A stretch of 64,000 bases of DNA. It comes from CAYQOX01 sp964419335 (lineage in GTDB: Bacteria > Hinthialibacterota > Hinthialibacteria > Hinthialibacterales > Hinthialibacteraceae). Shown here in pieces: positions 27,019 to 35,095 of the stretch. The DNA lies in NCBI GenBank assembly GCA_964419335.1, contig CAYQOX010000003.1, forward strand, positions 99,650 through 163,649, read 5' to 3'. The position numbers and the translations under genes are program-made. The notes beneath the pieces were generated by a model. That model searched no databases. It saw nothing but the letters and a program-made list of their open reading frames with translations, and was not told where the DNA came from. The number at the start of each line of letters is the position of its first letter. The stretch's first letter is position 1.

Positions 27019-27783
27019 GTGGATCTTTCAACTGTTGTCGGTTTGGTTTTGGGAATTGGCCTGATCCTTTCCGCGATTTTAATGGGAGGAACCATTGGGA
27101 CCTTTGTGGATATTCCTTCCATGCTCATCGTTGTGGGCGGGACGTTTGCTGTGGTACTGGTCAATTTTCCCTTACAATGGGTATTAGGTGTCTTTGGTGT
27201 GGTGAAAAACGCGTTTTTTACCAAGCCGGTTTCACCGTTGGATACGGTAAGCACGCTGGTGAGTTTCGCTGAACGTGCGCGGCGAGAAGGAATTCTCGCT
27301 TTGGAAGGTTCTATGGACGAAATTGATGACGAGTTTATTAAATCCGGTTTGCGTCTCGCGGTGGATGGAGTCGAGCCCGAGTTGATTAAAGATATTCTCC
27401 AAACAGAATTGGCATTTATCGAAGATCGTCATCGTAATGGCCAATCGATCTTGGCCTATATGGGAACCGCGTCTCCGGCTCTTGGGATGATTGGTACATT
27501 GATTGGATTAGTAAAAATGCTTCAGAACCTCAGTGATCCTAATGCGATTGGCCCCTCTATGGCGATTGCCTTGCTGACGACCTTGTATGGAGCCCTTATG
27601 GCCAATCTCGCATTCATTCCATTATCGGGAAAGTTGAAAACCAGAACTCAAGAGGAAATCTTGCTCAAGGAAGTGGCCATCGAGGGAGTTATGTCTATTC
27701 AGTCAGGTGACAATCCTCGCATTTTAGAACAAAAACTACTTGCCTTTCTGTCTCCCAGCATTCGTCCTCCGCGTGAAGATTAA
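27019..27783 (+). CDS. motA: flagellar motor stator protein MotA
   Basis: MotA is the inner-membrane stator subunit that, with MotB, couples ion flow to torque. The 254-residue protein has four hydrophobic segments. It has the family signature around DELIKSGLRLAVDGVEPELI-type sequence in the cytoplasmic loop, and the paired C-terminal helices with ASPALGMIGTLIGLVKML and GPSMAIALLTTLYGALMANL. It starts at GTG 27019 with GGGAGG at 27006-27011. The motB gene follows after 22 bases. Confidence 0.95.
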   Translation: MDLSTVVGLVLGIGLILSAILMGGTIGTFVDIPSMLIVVGGTFAVVLVNFPLQWVLGVFGVVKNAFFTKPVSPLDTVSTLVSFAERARREGILALEGSMDEIDDEFIKSGLRLAVDGVEPELIKDILQTELAFIEDRHRNGQSILAYMGTASPALGMIGTLIGLVKMLQNLSDPNAIGPSMAIALLTTLYGALMANLAFIPLSGKLKTRTQEEILLKEVAIEGVMSIQSGDNPRILEQKLLAFLSPSIRPPRED

Positions 27784-27805
27784 TACTTGTGAAGGGGAAG
27801 AACTT

Positions 27806-28624
27806 ATGCCGACCAAAGAAGAACCCCAAAAAGGCGCACCACAATGGATCTGTACCTTTGGAGATATGATGTCGCTTTTATTGTGCTTTTTCGTCTTACT
27901 TTTCTCGCTTTCAACGATCGAGAAGAAGAAACTTATCCAGGCTGAGGGTTCATTAAGAAAAGCCTTTGGGGGACAACCCGCTCCCTATTTGGTTGAAACG
28001 ATACCTGATAAAAGAACTAGACCTGAACTTTCTCGTCCGGCGCAGGAAACTCGACGCACCTCCTTTGCCAAGGATGAGCTGGTACGTGAGGAAGAGCGTA
28101 AAATCAAATCGCGAAACCTACAAAGCGTGATTCAAGTCACTGGCACCGAGCAAGGGATAACGTTTCGCCTGAGTGGTGATTTGACCTTTGAAAGAGGAAG
28201 TTCTGATCTTACAGCGCAGGGGATATCTGCTTTGCTCTTCATTGTGGATGAGCTCAATCAATTTCCCCGTAATCCAGTTAATATTTCCGGGCATACAGAT
28301 AATACTCGTAATCCTAACAAACCGGATGGGAACTGGTTATTGGGAGCCGATCGCGCTTACGAGGTCATGGAATATATGACTCAAATTGGGAATATGTGGG
28401 GGCGATTGGATGAAAAACGAGTGACTTATGAATCTTTTGGGGAATATAAACCTGTCCCCGATGTTGATCCTAATACAACCATAGGAAGAAAACTCAACCG
28501 ACGAGTCGATATTACCTTGTTGCAGACCGATCGTGGTGATGATACTTTTTATACAGATCATTGGAGAAAAGAACCCCGGACTCCGATCATCTCACCCGAT
28601 GATATGATAACCTCGGAGAATTAA
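27806..28624 (+). CDS. motB: MotB-type stator protein, copy 1
   Basis: This 272-residue protein has one N-terminal membrane helix and a C-terminal OmpA/MotB peptidoglycan-binding domain. The helix contains TFGDMMSLLLCFFVLLFSL, with Asp20 in the place of the proton-carrying Asp32 of E. coli MotB. The OmpA-like part has NISGHTDNTRNPNKPDG, the LGADRAYEVMEYM helix and the final RRVDITLL strand. I chose ATG 27806 with GGGGAAG upstream; the frame extends 22 codons further into motA but that start is unsupported. A second motB-type gene follows directly. Confidence 0.93.
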   Translation: MPTKEEPQKGAPQWICTFGDMMSLLLCFFVLLFSLSTIEKKKLIQAEGSLRKAFGGQPAPYLVETIPDKRTRPELSRPAQETRRTSFAKDELVREEERKIKSRNLQSVIQVTGTEQGITFRLSGDLTFERGSSDLTAQGISALLFIVDELNQFPRNPVNISGHTDNTRNPNKPDGNWLLGADRAYEVMEYMTQIGNMWGRLDEKRVTYESFGEYKPVPDVDPNTTIGRKLNRRVDITLLQTDRGDDTFYTDHWRKEPRTPIISPDDMITSEN

Positions 28625-28636
28625 GAGGAAGAAACG

Positions 28637-29455
28637 ATGGCGGAAAGAAAGAAGCAGGAAGAGTCTTCAGGCGGCGCACCACTATGGATGAGTACCTTTG
28701 CAGATATGATGTCGTTGTTATTGTGTTTTTTTGTCTTACTTTTTTCCTTATCGACGATAGAGAAGGTAAAATTCATCCAAGCGGTAGGTTCGATACAAGG
28801 GGCGTTGGGGCGCATCCCCAATTTGTTTAATACATCCTATCGGAAACCTTTATCTATCCAGCCTCAACAAGTAGAACCGGTACAACGCAATAAAACGATC
28901 GAGCGTGCCAAAGAAGCCATTGCCAAAAAGGCGCGTTCCAAACTCGTGACGGATGAAGCCTCGCGCGAAGTCATTGTCGAAGGAGTCGAAGAAGGTATCC
29001 GTTTTTCTTTGGCGGGGCGGATTCTGTTTGATAGCGGTGTGGCCTATTTGAAGGAAGAAGCCAAAGAGATTCTTCTTAACGTAGCGGAAATATTGAATGA
29101 TTTTCCGACTCTCCGTATTCGCGTCGAAGGTCACACCAATTCGATTCCACTAAATTCTCCTTATATGAATAATTGGCGTTTGGCGCAAGCACGTGCTTTT
29201 AATGTGATGAAATTTCTTAAAGAAGAAGGAAACGTAAACCGACAATTGCCTGAGGATCAATCGCGATTAAGTTTCAGGTCTTGTGGGGAACATCGTCCTC
29301 GATTTCCCAATGATACTGTCCAAAACCGCGCACTGAACCGCCGAGTGGAAATTGTTTTGCTTCAAGGGAACCAATCCGAAGTGATCACTGGAGTGCTTGA
29401 AGGCAGTGATGAGCGTCATGAGATGATCGATGAGGAAATGCTTGAACCGAATTGA
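28637..29455 (+). CDS. MotB-type stator protein, copy 2
   Basis: This 272-residue paralogue of the preceding gene has the same layout: an N-terminal helix with TFADMMSLLLCFFVLLFSL and Asp23, then an OmpA-like domain with VEGHTNSIPLN, WRLAQARAFNVMKFL and NRRVEIVLL. The membrane helices are nearly identical, but the periplasmic domains differ clearly, so the duplication is old or the outer part has diverged. There is only one motA. A heteromeric MotB dimer or condition-specific stators are possible. AGAGGAAG lies upstream, and the gap to the first copy is 12 bases. Confidence 0.92.
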   Translation: MAERKKQEESSGGAPLWMSTFADMMSLLLCFFVLLFSLSTIEKVKFIQAVGSIQGALGRIPNLFNTSYRKPLSIQPQQVEPVQRNKTIERAKEAIAKKARSKLVTDEASREVIVEGVEEGIRFSLAGRILFDSGVAYLKEEAKEILLNVAEILNDFPTLRIRVEGHTNSIPLNSPYMNNWRLAQARAFNVMKFLKEEGNVNRQLPEDQSRLSFRSCGEHRPRFPNDTVQNRALNRRVEIVLLQGNQSEVITGVLEGSDERHEMIDEEMLEPN

Positions 29456-29474
29456 TTTTTTCAAAGGTTGACCA

Positions 29475-31418
29475 TTGAACAATACCCTTTTTGAACAAAA
29501 TGTAGCGGCCTTTACTTCGACCCAACCTTCCTTAGCCCAGATGATTCGTCATACTTCCATGGAAGGATTGCAGGTAGAAGCGGTGCAAACTAAGAGCAAA
29601 GCGGTCTCTGCACGTATTCTTTATCCCGGAACGCAACGCCCGGTTCTTCTCCATAGTGCCTATGATCCGGTACGTGAGTCGCTTCGATTGGTCGATCATC
29701 TGCAAATAAAGGAGCCTACCAATGTGATCGTTTTGGGGATAGGGTTGGGTTACCACCTGATTTCGCTGCTCAACCGGTATGAGAATTTATTACGTTATTG
29801 TATTGTGATCGAGCGTGACCCCCGGATCATGCGTTTAGCCATGATGGCTTTGGATTTACGGAGTGTGCTATCCCTCAAGGGGATGATATGGGTTGTAGGA
29901 GAAGAACCGGTTCGGATGCCAGAACTTATTCAAGAAGCCCGTACTGACATCATTCTTCATAACTGTAAAATTCTTACGCATGAGCCTTCGGTTAAAGCGG
30001 ACCCGACTTATTACAAAGAAGCGAAAGAAAAGATTTTTGACGCCATTACTCACGATGAAGTGAATTTGCGTACGACCTTTGAAAGTCATGGCCGTAATCA
30101 ATTTAATATTTATATGAATATTCCTGCAGTTTATAAAGGGTATGCTTTACAAGATTGTGAAAACCTGTTTAAGGGGTATCCGGCCATTGTTTCTGCCGCG
30201 GGTCCCTCAATAGACAAGAATATTGAACAGTTGCATAATCTTCAAGATCGTGCTCCTTTGTTTATTGTGGATACTGCCCAAAGTACGTATAAGCAAATTG
30301 GGATCGAACCGGATGTGGTGGTCACGGCGGATCCCACACCACTTAATTTTAGCCATTTCGAAAACATTGATGATTTGGGAGAGGCCTTTCTTGCTTTTCA
30401 TCCTGAAGCCAACCGTCAAATTACCCAGAAATTTCTATCTCATCCTTATTTGCTACCTCTATTTGATAAAGATTCGATCGTTCATGATTATCTTTTCGAT
30501 GTCCAAAACAATTACGGGATGATGAAGCGTGCCATGAATGTAGGTCATATCGCCTTTCATCTCGCTCATCATATGGGGTGCGATCCGATTATTCTAATTG
30601 GCTTTGATTTCGCGTTTCCCAAGGAAGGAGGTACGACCCATTCTCGTAACGCTGCTCTGTCTCGGAGTGTCAGCCGATACGCGCAGGATGGAACCGTGGT
30701 TATCGGTGCCAAAGAGGGGAAGACCATGGAAGAATCGGGACACATGACCCTGGTTCCCGGCTATTATGGTGATCAGGTTCCCACCACAGTGCCTTTTCAG
30801 CAATACATCAAGGCAATCGAGCGTACCGTGGCAGAGTGTGAGGTGAAAGTTATCGACGCGACCGAAGGTGGGGCTCATTTTGAAGGCACTATAAAAATGC
30901 CATTACACGAGGCGTTGCAACAGTTTTTACAAAACCAGGGAGTGAAGCAACATCTGGAGGCTTTTCGCCGGAAGAAAAAACAACCTAACCTTGAACGGGT
31001 TTTATCGCGTCTGCAAGAAGGGAAAGAAGTCCTTACGAAGAGTCAAAATATGACGAAGCAAATGAAACAGTATATTAATCGCTGGAACCGGTTGTTAACT
31101 AGCGGTGATTCTGTTCAATGGTCTGAGGTTCAATCGACGTGGAATGAATTTGAGGACATTTGGTTAACAATGGTAGGTGATCCCCGTTTCGATGGGTTTT
31201 TAGGCACCACGGTGCAATATTTATACTTTCGGCGTCAGCGTACGACGCTCCCTCGGGATGATTCACCAGAAGCGTATCTCGAATGTATTGTAGAAAAATA
31301 CAGTTTTATCTTAAATGAGATGCAAGGGCTTCTAGATCAATTTATCCACTGCATTGATCTCTCGATAATGGCTTTAAAGGCTACTGCCCAATCGGAACCC
31401 TCGATAAAAGAACAATAA
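29475..31418 (+). CDS. Maf/DUF115 motility accessory protein
   Basis: This 647-residue protein belongs to the DUF115 (MptE-like, Maf_flag10) family, some members of which are required for flagellin glycosylation with nonulosonic acids. The core is at about 225-430. It contains YPAIVSAAGPSIDKNIEQL, APLFIVDTAQSTY and GIEPDVVVTADP, then DPIILIGFDFAFP. The N-terminal part also has a family-like segment, TNVIVLGIGLGYHL. The C-terminal 150 residues are helical. It starts at TTG 29475 with AAAGG upstream, 19 bases after the second motB, which fits a role in motility. Sugar-synthesis genes are not in the window. Confidence 0.85.
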   Translation: MNNTLFEQNVAAFTSTQPSLAQMIRHTSMEGLQVEAVQTKSKAVSARILYPGTQRPVLLHSAYDPVRESLRLVDHLQIKEPTNVIVLGIGLGYHLISLLNRYENLLRYCIVIERDPRIMRLAMMALDLRSVLSLKGMIWVVGEEPVRMPELIQEARTDIILHNCKILTHEPSVKADPTYYKEAKEKIFDAITHDEVNLRTTFESHGRNQFNIYMNIPAVYKGYALQDCENLFKGYPAIVSAAGPSIDKNIEQLHNLQDRAPLFIVDTAQSTYKQIGIEPDVVVTADPTPLNFSHFENIDDLGEAFLAFHPEANRQITQKFLSHPYLLPLFDKDSIVHDYLFDVQNNYGMMKRAMNVGHIAFHLAHHMGCDPIILIGFDFAFPKEGGTTHSRNAALSRSVSRYAQDGTVVIGAKEGKTMEESGHMTLVPGYYGDQVPTTVPFQQYIKAIERTVAECEVKVIDATEGGAHFEGTIKMPLHEALQQFLQNQGVKQHLEAFRRKKKQPNLERVLSRLQEGKEVLTKSQNMTKQMKQYINRWNRLLTSGDSVQWSEVQSTWNEFEDIWLTMVGDPRFDGFLGTTVQYLYFRRQRTTLPRDDSPEAYLECIVEKYSFILNEMQGLLDQFIHCIDLSIMALKATAQSEPSIKEQ

Positions 31419-31428
31419 ATGGATTCGT

Positions 31429-32091
31429 TTAGGCTTCCTCGATGGCGTCCATAAGGGCATCCGCGGCCTCTTCGATTGAGACAACCCGTACTTTTTCACC
31501 ATTTTTGAACAGCATCCCTTTTTGATCACCAAAAGCGATCCCGATATCCGCGGCTTTGGCTTCACCGGGACCGTTGACCTCACAGCCCATGACCGCGACA
31601 TCTAATGGTTTCTCGATTTTTTCGAGGCGCTGCTCAATCGAGCGTACCATGGAGGGAAAATCAGTTCGGCATCTGGCACAGGTAGGGCAGGAAATAATTC
31701 GCACTCCGCGAGAGCGAAGTTCAAGCGAGCGCAGCAGGTCGTTTAGTGCCGGAAGAAGAGTGGTTGCTTGTTTTTCTTCGGAAACGATCAGACAGAATTC
31801 TTCGCCATCCCAGCGATACAAGATTGGCGAAAGGAACACCAGTAAACGAGGTATTAATGAGGCGAAGGCTCTGGCATCTAAAACCAATCGCCGCACTGAG
31901 AATTTCTCATCTTGCTTCATAAGAGGTAAGAGTTCATCAAAGGAAGAAATACGTAATTCATTAATCGGCAGGGCGTTTTCTTCAGGTAAGGGTTCGAAAC
32001 CATCAAAAAGTGTAGCCGGAAGGGTCTCTTTGAGAGGTTGGGCTGTATGGGAATCGGCCGCTACTTTAAGTTGGACAGAGTAGAGTGTCAT
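31429..32091 (-). CDS. stand-alone IspG C-terminal (4Fe-4S) domain protein
   Basis: This 220-residue protein aligns by eye with the C-terminal half of IspG/GcpE, which makes HMBPP in the non-mevalonate isoprenoid pathway. It keeps GVRIISCPTCARC (Cys135, Cys138, extra Cys141), VAVMGCEVNGPGEAKAADIG (Cys170, Glu177), and GMLFKNGEKVRVV. The N-terminal 130 residues resemble the middle insert of long-type IspG at best. The TIM-barrel half that binds the substrate is absent, and the upstream gene is unrelated. Either a separate barrel is encoded elsewhere or the domain has another electron-transfer role. It is the third gene of the TPR-lipoprotein/radical-SAM unit, 39 bases after it. Confidence 0.8.
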   Translation of the reverse strand: MTLYSVQLKVAADSHTAQPLKETLPATLFDGFEPLPEENALPINELRISSFDELLPLMKQDEKFSVRRLVLDARAFASLIPRLLVFLSPILYRWDGEEFCLIVSEEKQATTLLPALNDLLRSLELRSRGVRIISCPTCARCRTDFPSMVRSIEQRLEKIEKPLDVAVMGCEVNGPGEAKAADIGIAFGDQKGMLFKNGEKVRVVSIEEAADALMDAIEEA

Positions 32092-32130
32092 TTTTGTAAA
32101 ACCTCGATCCTGATTGGGAGTGAATTTTAC

Positions 32131-33597
32131 TTAGGTTGATGTTTGTTCTAAAGATGATACATTGGGTTGGTCACCTGGTTTATGGGAAATTCCGAGTAAA
32201 TTTTTCACACGTCCACTTGCGGCTTTTAAATAGTTAAAAGCCACCCGTGGAGACCCCGCTTGTTTCAAAGTTCGGAAAATATAATGGGGGCGCAAGTACA
32301 TGTTCCATAGGGCTTTTTTACGCCAGCGTTCCAATTCTTCTGCATTGAGAGTTTCGGAGCGTACCGCACCAACAGCGTAACCACCGTGGCGTAGTTTTTC
32401 GCGCATGACCAAGCCTTTGTCTGTTACAAGTTGATCTAACTCGGTTCCTGGGAGAGGAAAGGCAAGATTAAAATCAAAAAAATCGGGATCCAATTCTTTG
32501 GCAAATTGTATTAATTCTCGAATCGATTGTTCTGTATCCCAGGGAAATCCGAACGCGAAGAACGCATGGGAACGAACACCAACTTTGCGGCATAAGCGAA
32601 TCGACTCCCGGGCTTGGTCAGCGGTGGCGCGTTTTTTCATGAAGTGTAAATGTTCGTTGTTTCCGCTTTCTACCCCAAAGCCAACAACCCAGCAGCCGGC
32701 TTTCTTCATCCAGCTCAGTCGTTCTTCATCGATGGTATCGACACGGCTGTTGCATCCCCAGCGAACATCTAAGCCCTGATGGATGATTTCTTTACAGAGA
32801 TCGATTACCCAGCGTTTGTGCAAAGTGAAAGTATCTGCGTGAAATAAAAATTCACGGATACCGTAGTGTTCTACGCATTCCTTGAGTTCAGCCACCACTT
32901 TTTCGGGTGAGCGAAACCGTACATTCGTACCTGTCAGTGCTGGAACGGAGCAAAAGATGCACTTATGAGGGCATCCCAAAGAGGTCACCACGGTGGTGAG
33001 GGGATTCTGAGTATCGGGGCTGCGGTAGAGGGTGTTCTCGATCAAATGGCGTGCGGGAAAAGGAAGAGAATCCAAGTTCATGTAGTCTTGACTCTCTTCT
33101 GTGCGGATTATTTCTCCTTCTTTGCGAAAGGTGACACCGGGGAGGTTTTCCCAAGGTTTCCCTTGAAGCAAATCAACAATATAGGCTTCCACCTCTCCGC
33201 GAAGAATAATGTCCAGTGATGGTGTATGGGCAAGGATCTCTTGATCCAGATAATGCAGGGGTTCTCCTTTGGCGGCGACCAGGGTAGAGGGGAATTGTTT
33301 CTTGATCCATTCAGCACTGTAGAGATCGCTATCCAAGGTAGCGATGGTACAAGTAAAGATTGCAACCTCGGGCTGAATCTCGTTGAAATCTTGTACCATT
33401 TGAGCGGAGGTGGCGTTGTTGGCGGGATAGTCTCTTACCCACACTTGGTATCCCGCTTGTTCTAACACCGCCGCACAATAGAGCAATTCCAGAGGGGGAA
33501 AGATCACATTGACGGTTTGATCTTCCACCCGGTTTTGACATCGATTATCCCTTCGATAAAGGCCAGAAGGGGGATTGAATAACAAGATTTTTTTCAT
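32131..33597 (-). CDS. B12-binding-domain radical SAM protein
   Basis: This 488-residue protein has an N-terminal cobalamin-binding-type Rossmann domain (about 1-145, starting KKILLFNPPSGLY). A radical SAM domain follows with SLGCPHKCIFCSVP (Cys209, 213, 216), and a C-terminal extension after the GFPWDTEQS segment. This is the BchE/HpnJ-like class that performs methylation or ring rearrangement on lipids, antibiotics or tetrapyrroles. The substrate cannot be read from the sequence. Its start overlaps the stop of the TPR lipoprotein gene by four bases, and the IspG-like gene follows, so the three probably act together. Confidence 0.9.
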   Translation of the reverse strand: MKKILLFNPPSGLYRRDNRCQNRVEDQTVNVIFPPLELLYCAAVLEQAGYQVWVRDYPANNATSAQMVQDFNEIQPEVAIFTCTIATLDSDLYSAEWIKKQFPSTLVAAKGEPLHYLDQEILAHTPSLDIILRGEVEAYIVDLLQGKPWENLPGVTFRKEGEIIRTEESQDYMNLDSLPFPARHLIENTLYRSPDTQNPLTTVVTSLGCPHKCIFCSVPALTGTNVRFRSPEKVVAELKECVEHYGIREFLFHADTFTLHKRWVIDLCKEIIHQGLDVRWGCNSRVDTIDEERLSWMKKAGCWVVGFGVESGNNEHLHFMKKRATADQARESIRLCRKVGVRSHAFFAFGFPWDTEQSIRELIQFAKELDPDFFDFNLAFPLPGTELDQLVTDKGLVMREKLRHGGYAVGAVRSETLNAEELERWRKKALWNMYLRPHYIFRTLKQAGSPRVAFNYLKAASGRVKNLLGISHKPGDQPNVSSLEQTST

Positions 33598-34895
33598 GGA
33601 CCGGTCACATCGTCTGTTTCTCCAGAAATCATCGGAGGAGTCGCAATCTGCTGTGCTTCTTGCTGTGAATCAGATTCTTCTTGATTACGTATATAGTATA
33701 ATCGTTTTTCCGCTTCATTCATTGCATAAGGTATGTCTTTATGTTCTTGTTTTAATTCATTGATCTCTTGTCTTGCTTCCTCAAATTTGTTCAGGCGGAT
33801 ATAAGAATCAATGATTTGCAAGCGTCCAATAATCGAACGCTGTAAATCCGATTCATCCTCGACGAATTTCCGATACAAATCTACGGCTTCAACTAAATAT
33901 TCCTCGGACATTTCAGGGGTAGAATCTTGCACGAGGTCAGCAATTTCTACCCGTGCGGCAATCCCACGTTCTGTGTTGGAATAATTGTCGATTAATCTCT
34001 TATTCTCATTCACCAAAAATGCGATTTCTTCTTTATCCATCTCGCCATCTTCGTTAAATAGCCGCTGGAGGCTTTGGATTTTGTAGTAAATTAATTCAGG
34101 TTTGACGTTTTCTTGAACATAAGGGTGATCTAGTAAGCGGTCGTACATCGTCGCGCTGCTCACATAATCACCCGCTTTGCTCCAGGTATGTGCCCATTGG
34201 ATAACCGAATTTTGACGATCTTTGTCAATGTCAACGATTCCGGTTCCTTCAGCAACCAGTTCGAGGGCTTGCTTATAGTTTTCGCGAGCTTTTTGGAATT
34301 CCTCGCTTGCTTCTAGAACTTCGGCTTTTCCGTAAAGCGCATGTAATTTGTAGTCTAACGAATTAGTAGGGTTTTCGATTTTTTCATCGGCGAGGGTGAA
34401 AATTTTATCAAAGACGGCTTCAGCGGAAGCTCTTTGTGTTTGTTTTGCGTAGAGCTGCCCCATCTGGCTGAGGGCTCTAAAGTTGATTTGGGGAGTATCG
34501 GTAGAATCTGCGATGGTTTGATAAACTTGTAAGGCTTTATCGATATTGCCTTCTTGAGCGTAGGTTTCGCCAATTTGGAAGTCGCTCCATACTTTGATTT
34601 CAGGTTTCTGGTATTTTTGTTTAAATTCTTCCAGGACTTTTCGTGCGCTGGGGAAATCACCCATGGAAAAATAGCATTGGACCAAGAGCACATAAGCATC
34701 TCGTACCATTTCGTTCTCTGGGTATTGATTGATAAAATCATCAAAATAAAGAGAGGCTCCGATGGGATCTTGTTCCTGCATTGCTTGCAGCCCATTATTA
34801 AACAAGGCTTCTGGGGAACTGCCACCACATTGAAATAGTGAGATCATTAAAACAAAACTTACCAATATTAATGCACTAAATCGAATTGAACTCAT
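33594..34895 (-). CDS. TPR-repeat lipoprotein
   Basis: This 433-residue protein has an N-terminal hydrophobic signal and a possible lipidation Cys at residue 23 in SLFQCGGSS; Gln just before the Cys is atypical. The rest is a series of tetratricopeptide-like helix pairs, such as ALFNNGLQAMQEQDPIGASL and YAQEGNIDKALQVYQTIADS, as in BamD/YbgF-type outer-membrane scaffold proteins. The tail is acidic and Gln-rich. It leads an operon with a radical SAM enzyme and an IspG-like protein, an unusual pairing for a TPR lipoprotein. A hairpin sits in its leader at 34924-34964. Confidence 0.85.
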   Translation of the reverse strand: MSSIRFSALILVSFVLMISLFQCGGSSPEALFNNGLQAMQEQDPIGASLYFDDFINQYPENEMVRDAYVLLVQCYFSMGDFPSARKVLEEFKQKYQKPEIKVWSDFQIGETYAQEGNIDKALQVYQTIADSTDTPQINFRALSQMGQLYAKQTQRASAEAVFDKIFTLADEKIENPTNSLDYKLHALYGKAEVLEASEEFQKARENYKQALELVAEGTGIVDIDKDRQNSVIQWAHTWSKAGDYVSSATMYDRLLDHPYVQENVKPELIYYKIQSLQRLFNEDGEMDKEEIAFLVNENKRLIDNYSNTERGIAARVEIADLVQDSTPEMSEEYLVEAVDLYRKFVEDESDLQRSIIGRLQIIDSYIRLNKFEEARQEINELKQEHKDIPYAMNEAEKRLYYIRNQEESDSQQEAQQIATPPMISGETDDVTGP

Positions 34896-34923
34896 AATTC
34901 TTGCCTTTTCATGAACTTAATAG

Positions 34924-34964
34924 GTAAGGTGACGCAGGCCGGGAAGGTCCCCTATACACCTTAC
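34924..34964 (-). promoter_or_regulatory. leader hairpin upstream of the TPR lipoprotein operon
   Basis: Perfect 8-bp arms GTAAGGTG (34924-34931) and CACCTTAC (34957-34964) enclose 25 bases with a nested GGG/CCC stem. It lies in the presumed 5' leader, about 29 bases before the start codon. There is no T-run, so it is a leader structure or operator and not a normal terminator. No riboswitch family was recognised. Confidence 0.45.
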
Positions 34965-34980
34965 GAAATTGAGAGCCATT

Positions 34981-34989
34981 ATTGTATCA
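34981..34989 (-). promoter_or_regulatory. extended -10 promoter of the TPR lipoprotein operon
   Basis: On the minus strand TGATACAAT forms an extended -10 element (TGnTAnAAT type) about 85 bases before the start codon. No good -35 hexamer is seen, as is common with extended -10 promoters. Transcription from it would include the 34924-34964 hairpin. Confidence 0.4.
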
Positions 34990-35095
34990 GTCTTTCTTTT
35001 CCTTTTGTAGAAGGATAACGGTTTCATCTTTATAAAGATCCTAGTAATTATTGTACCATAAGATCCAATTTCTATAGATTGTATAAGGAACTTTT

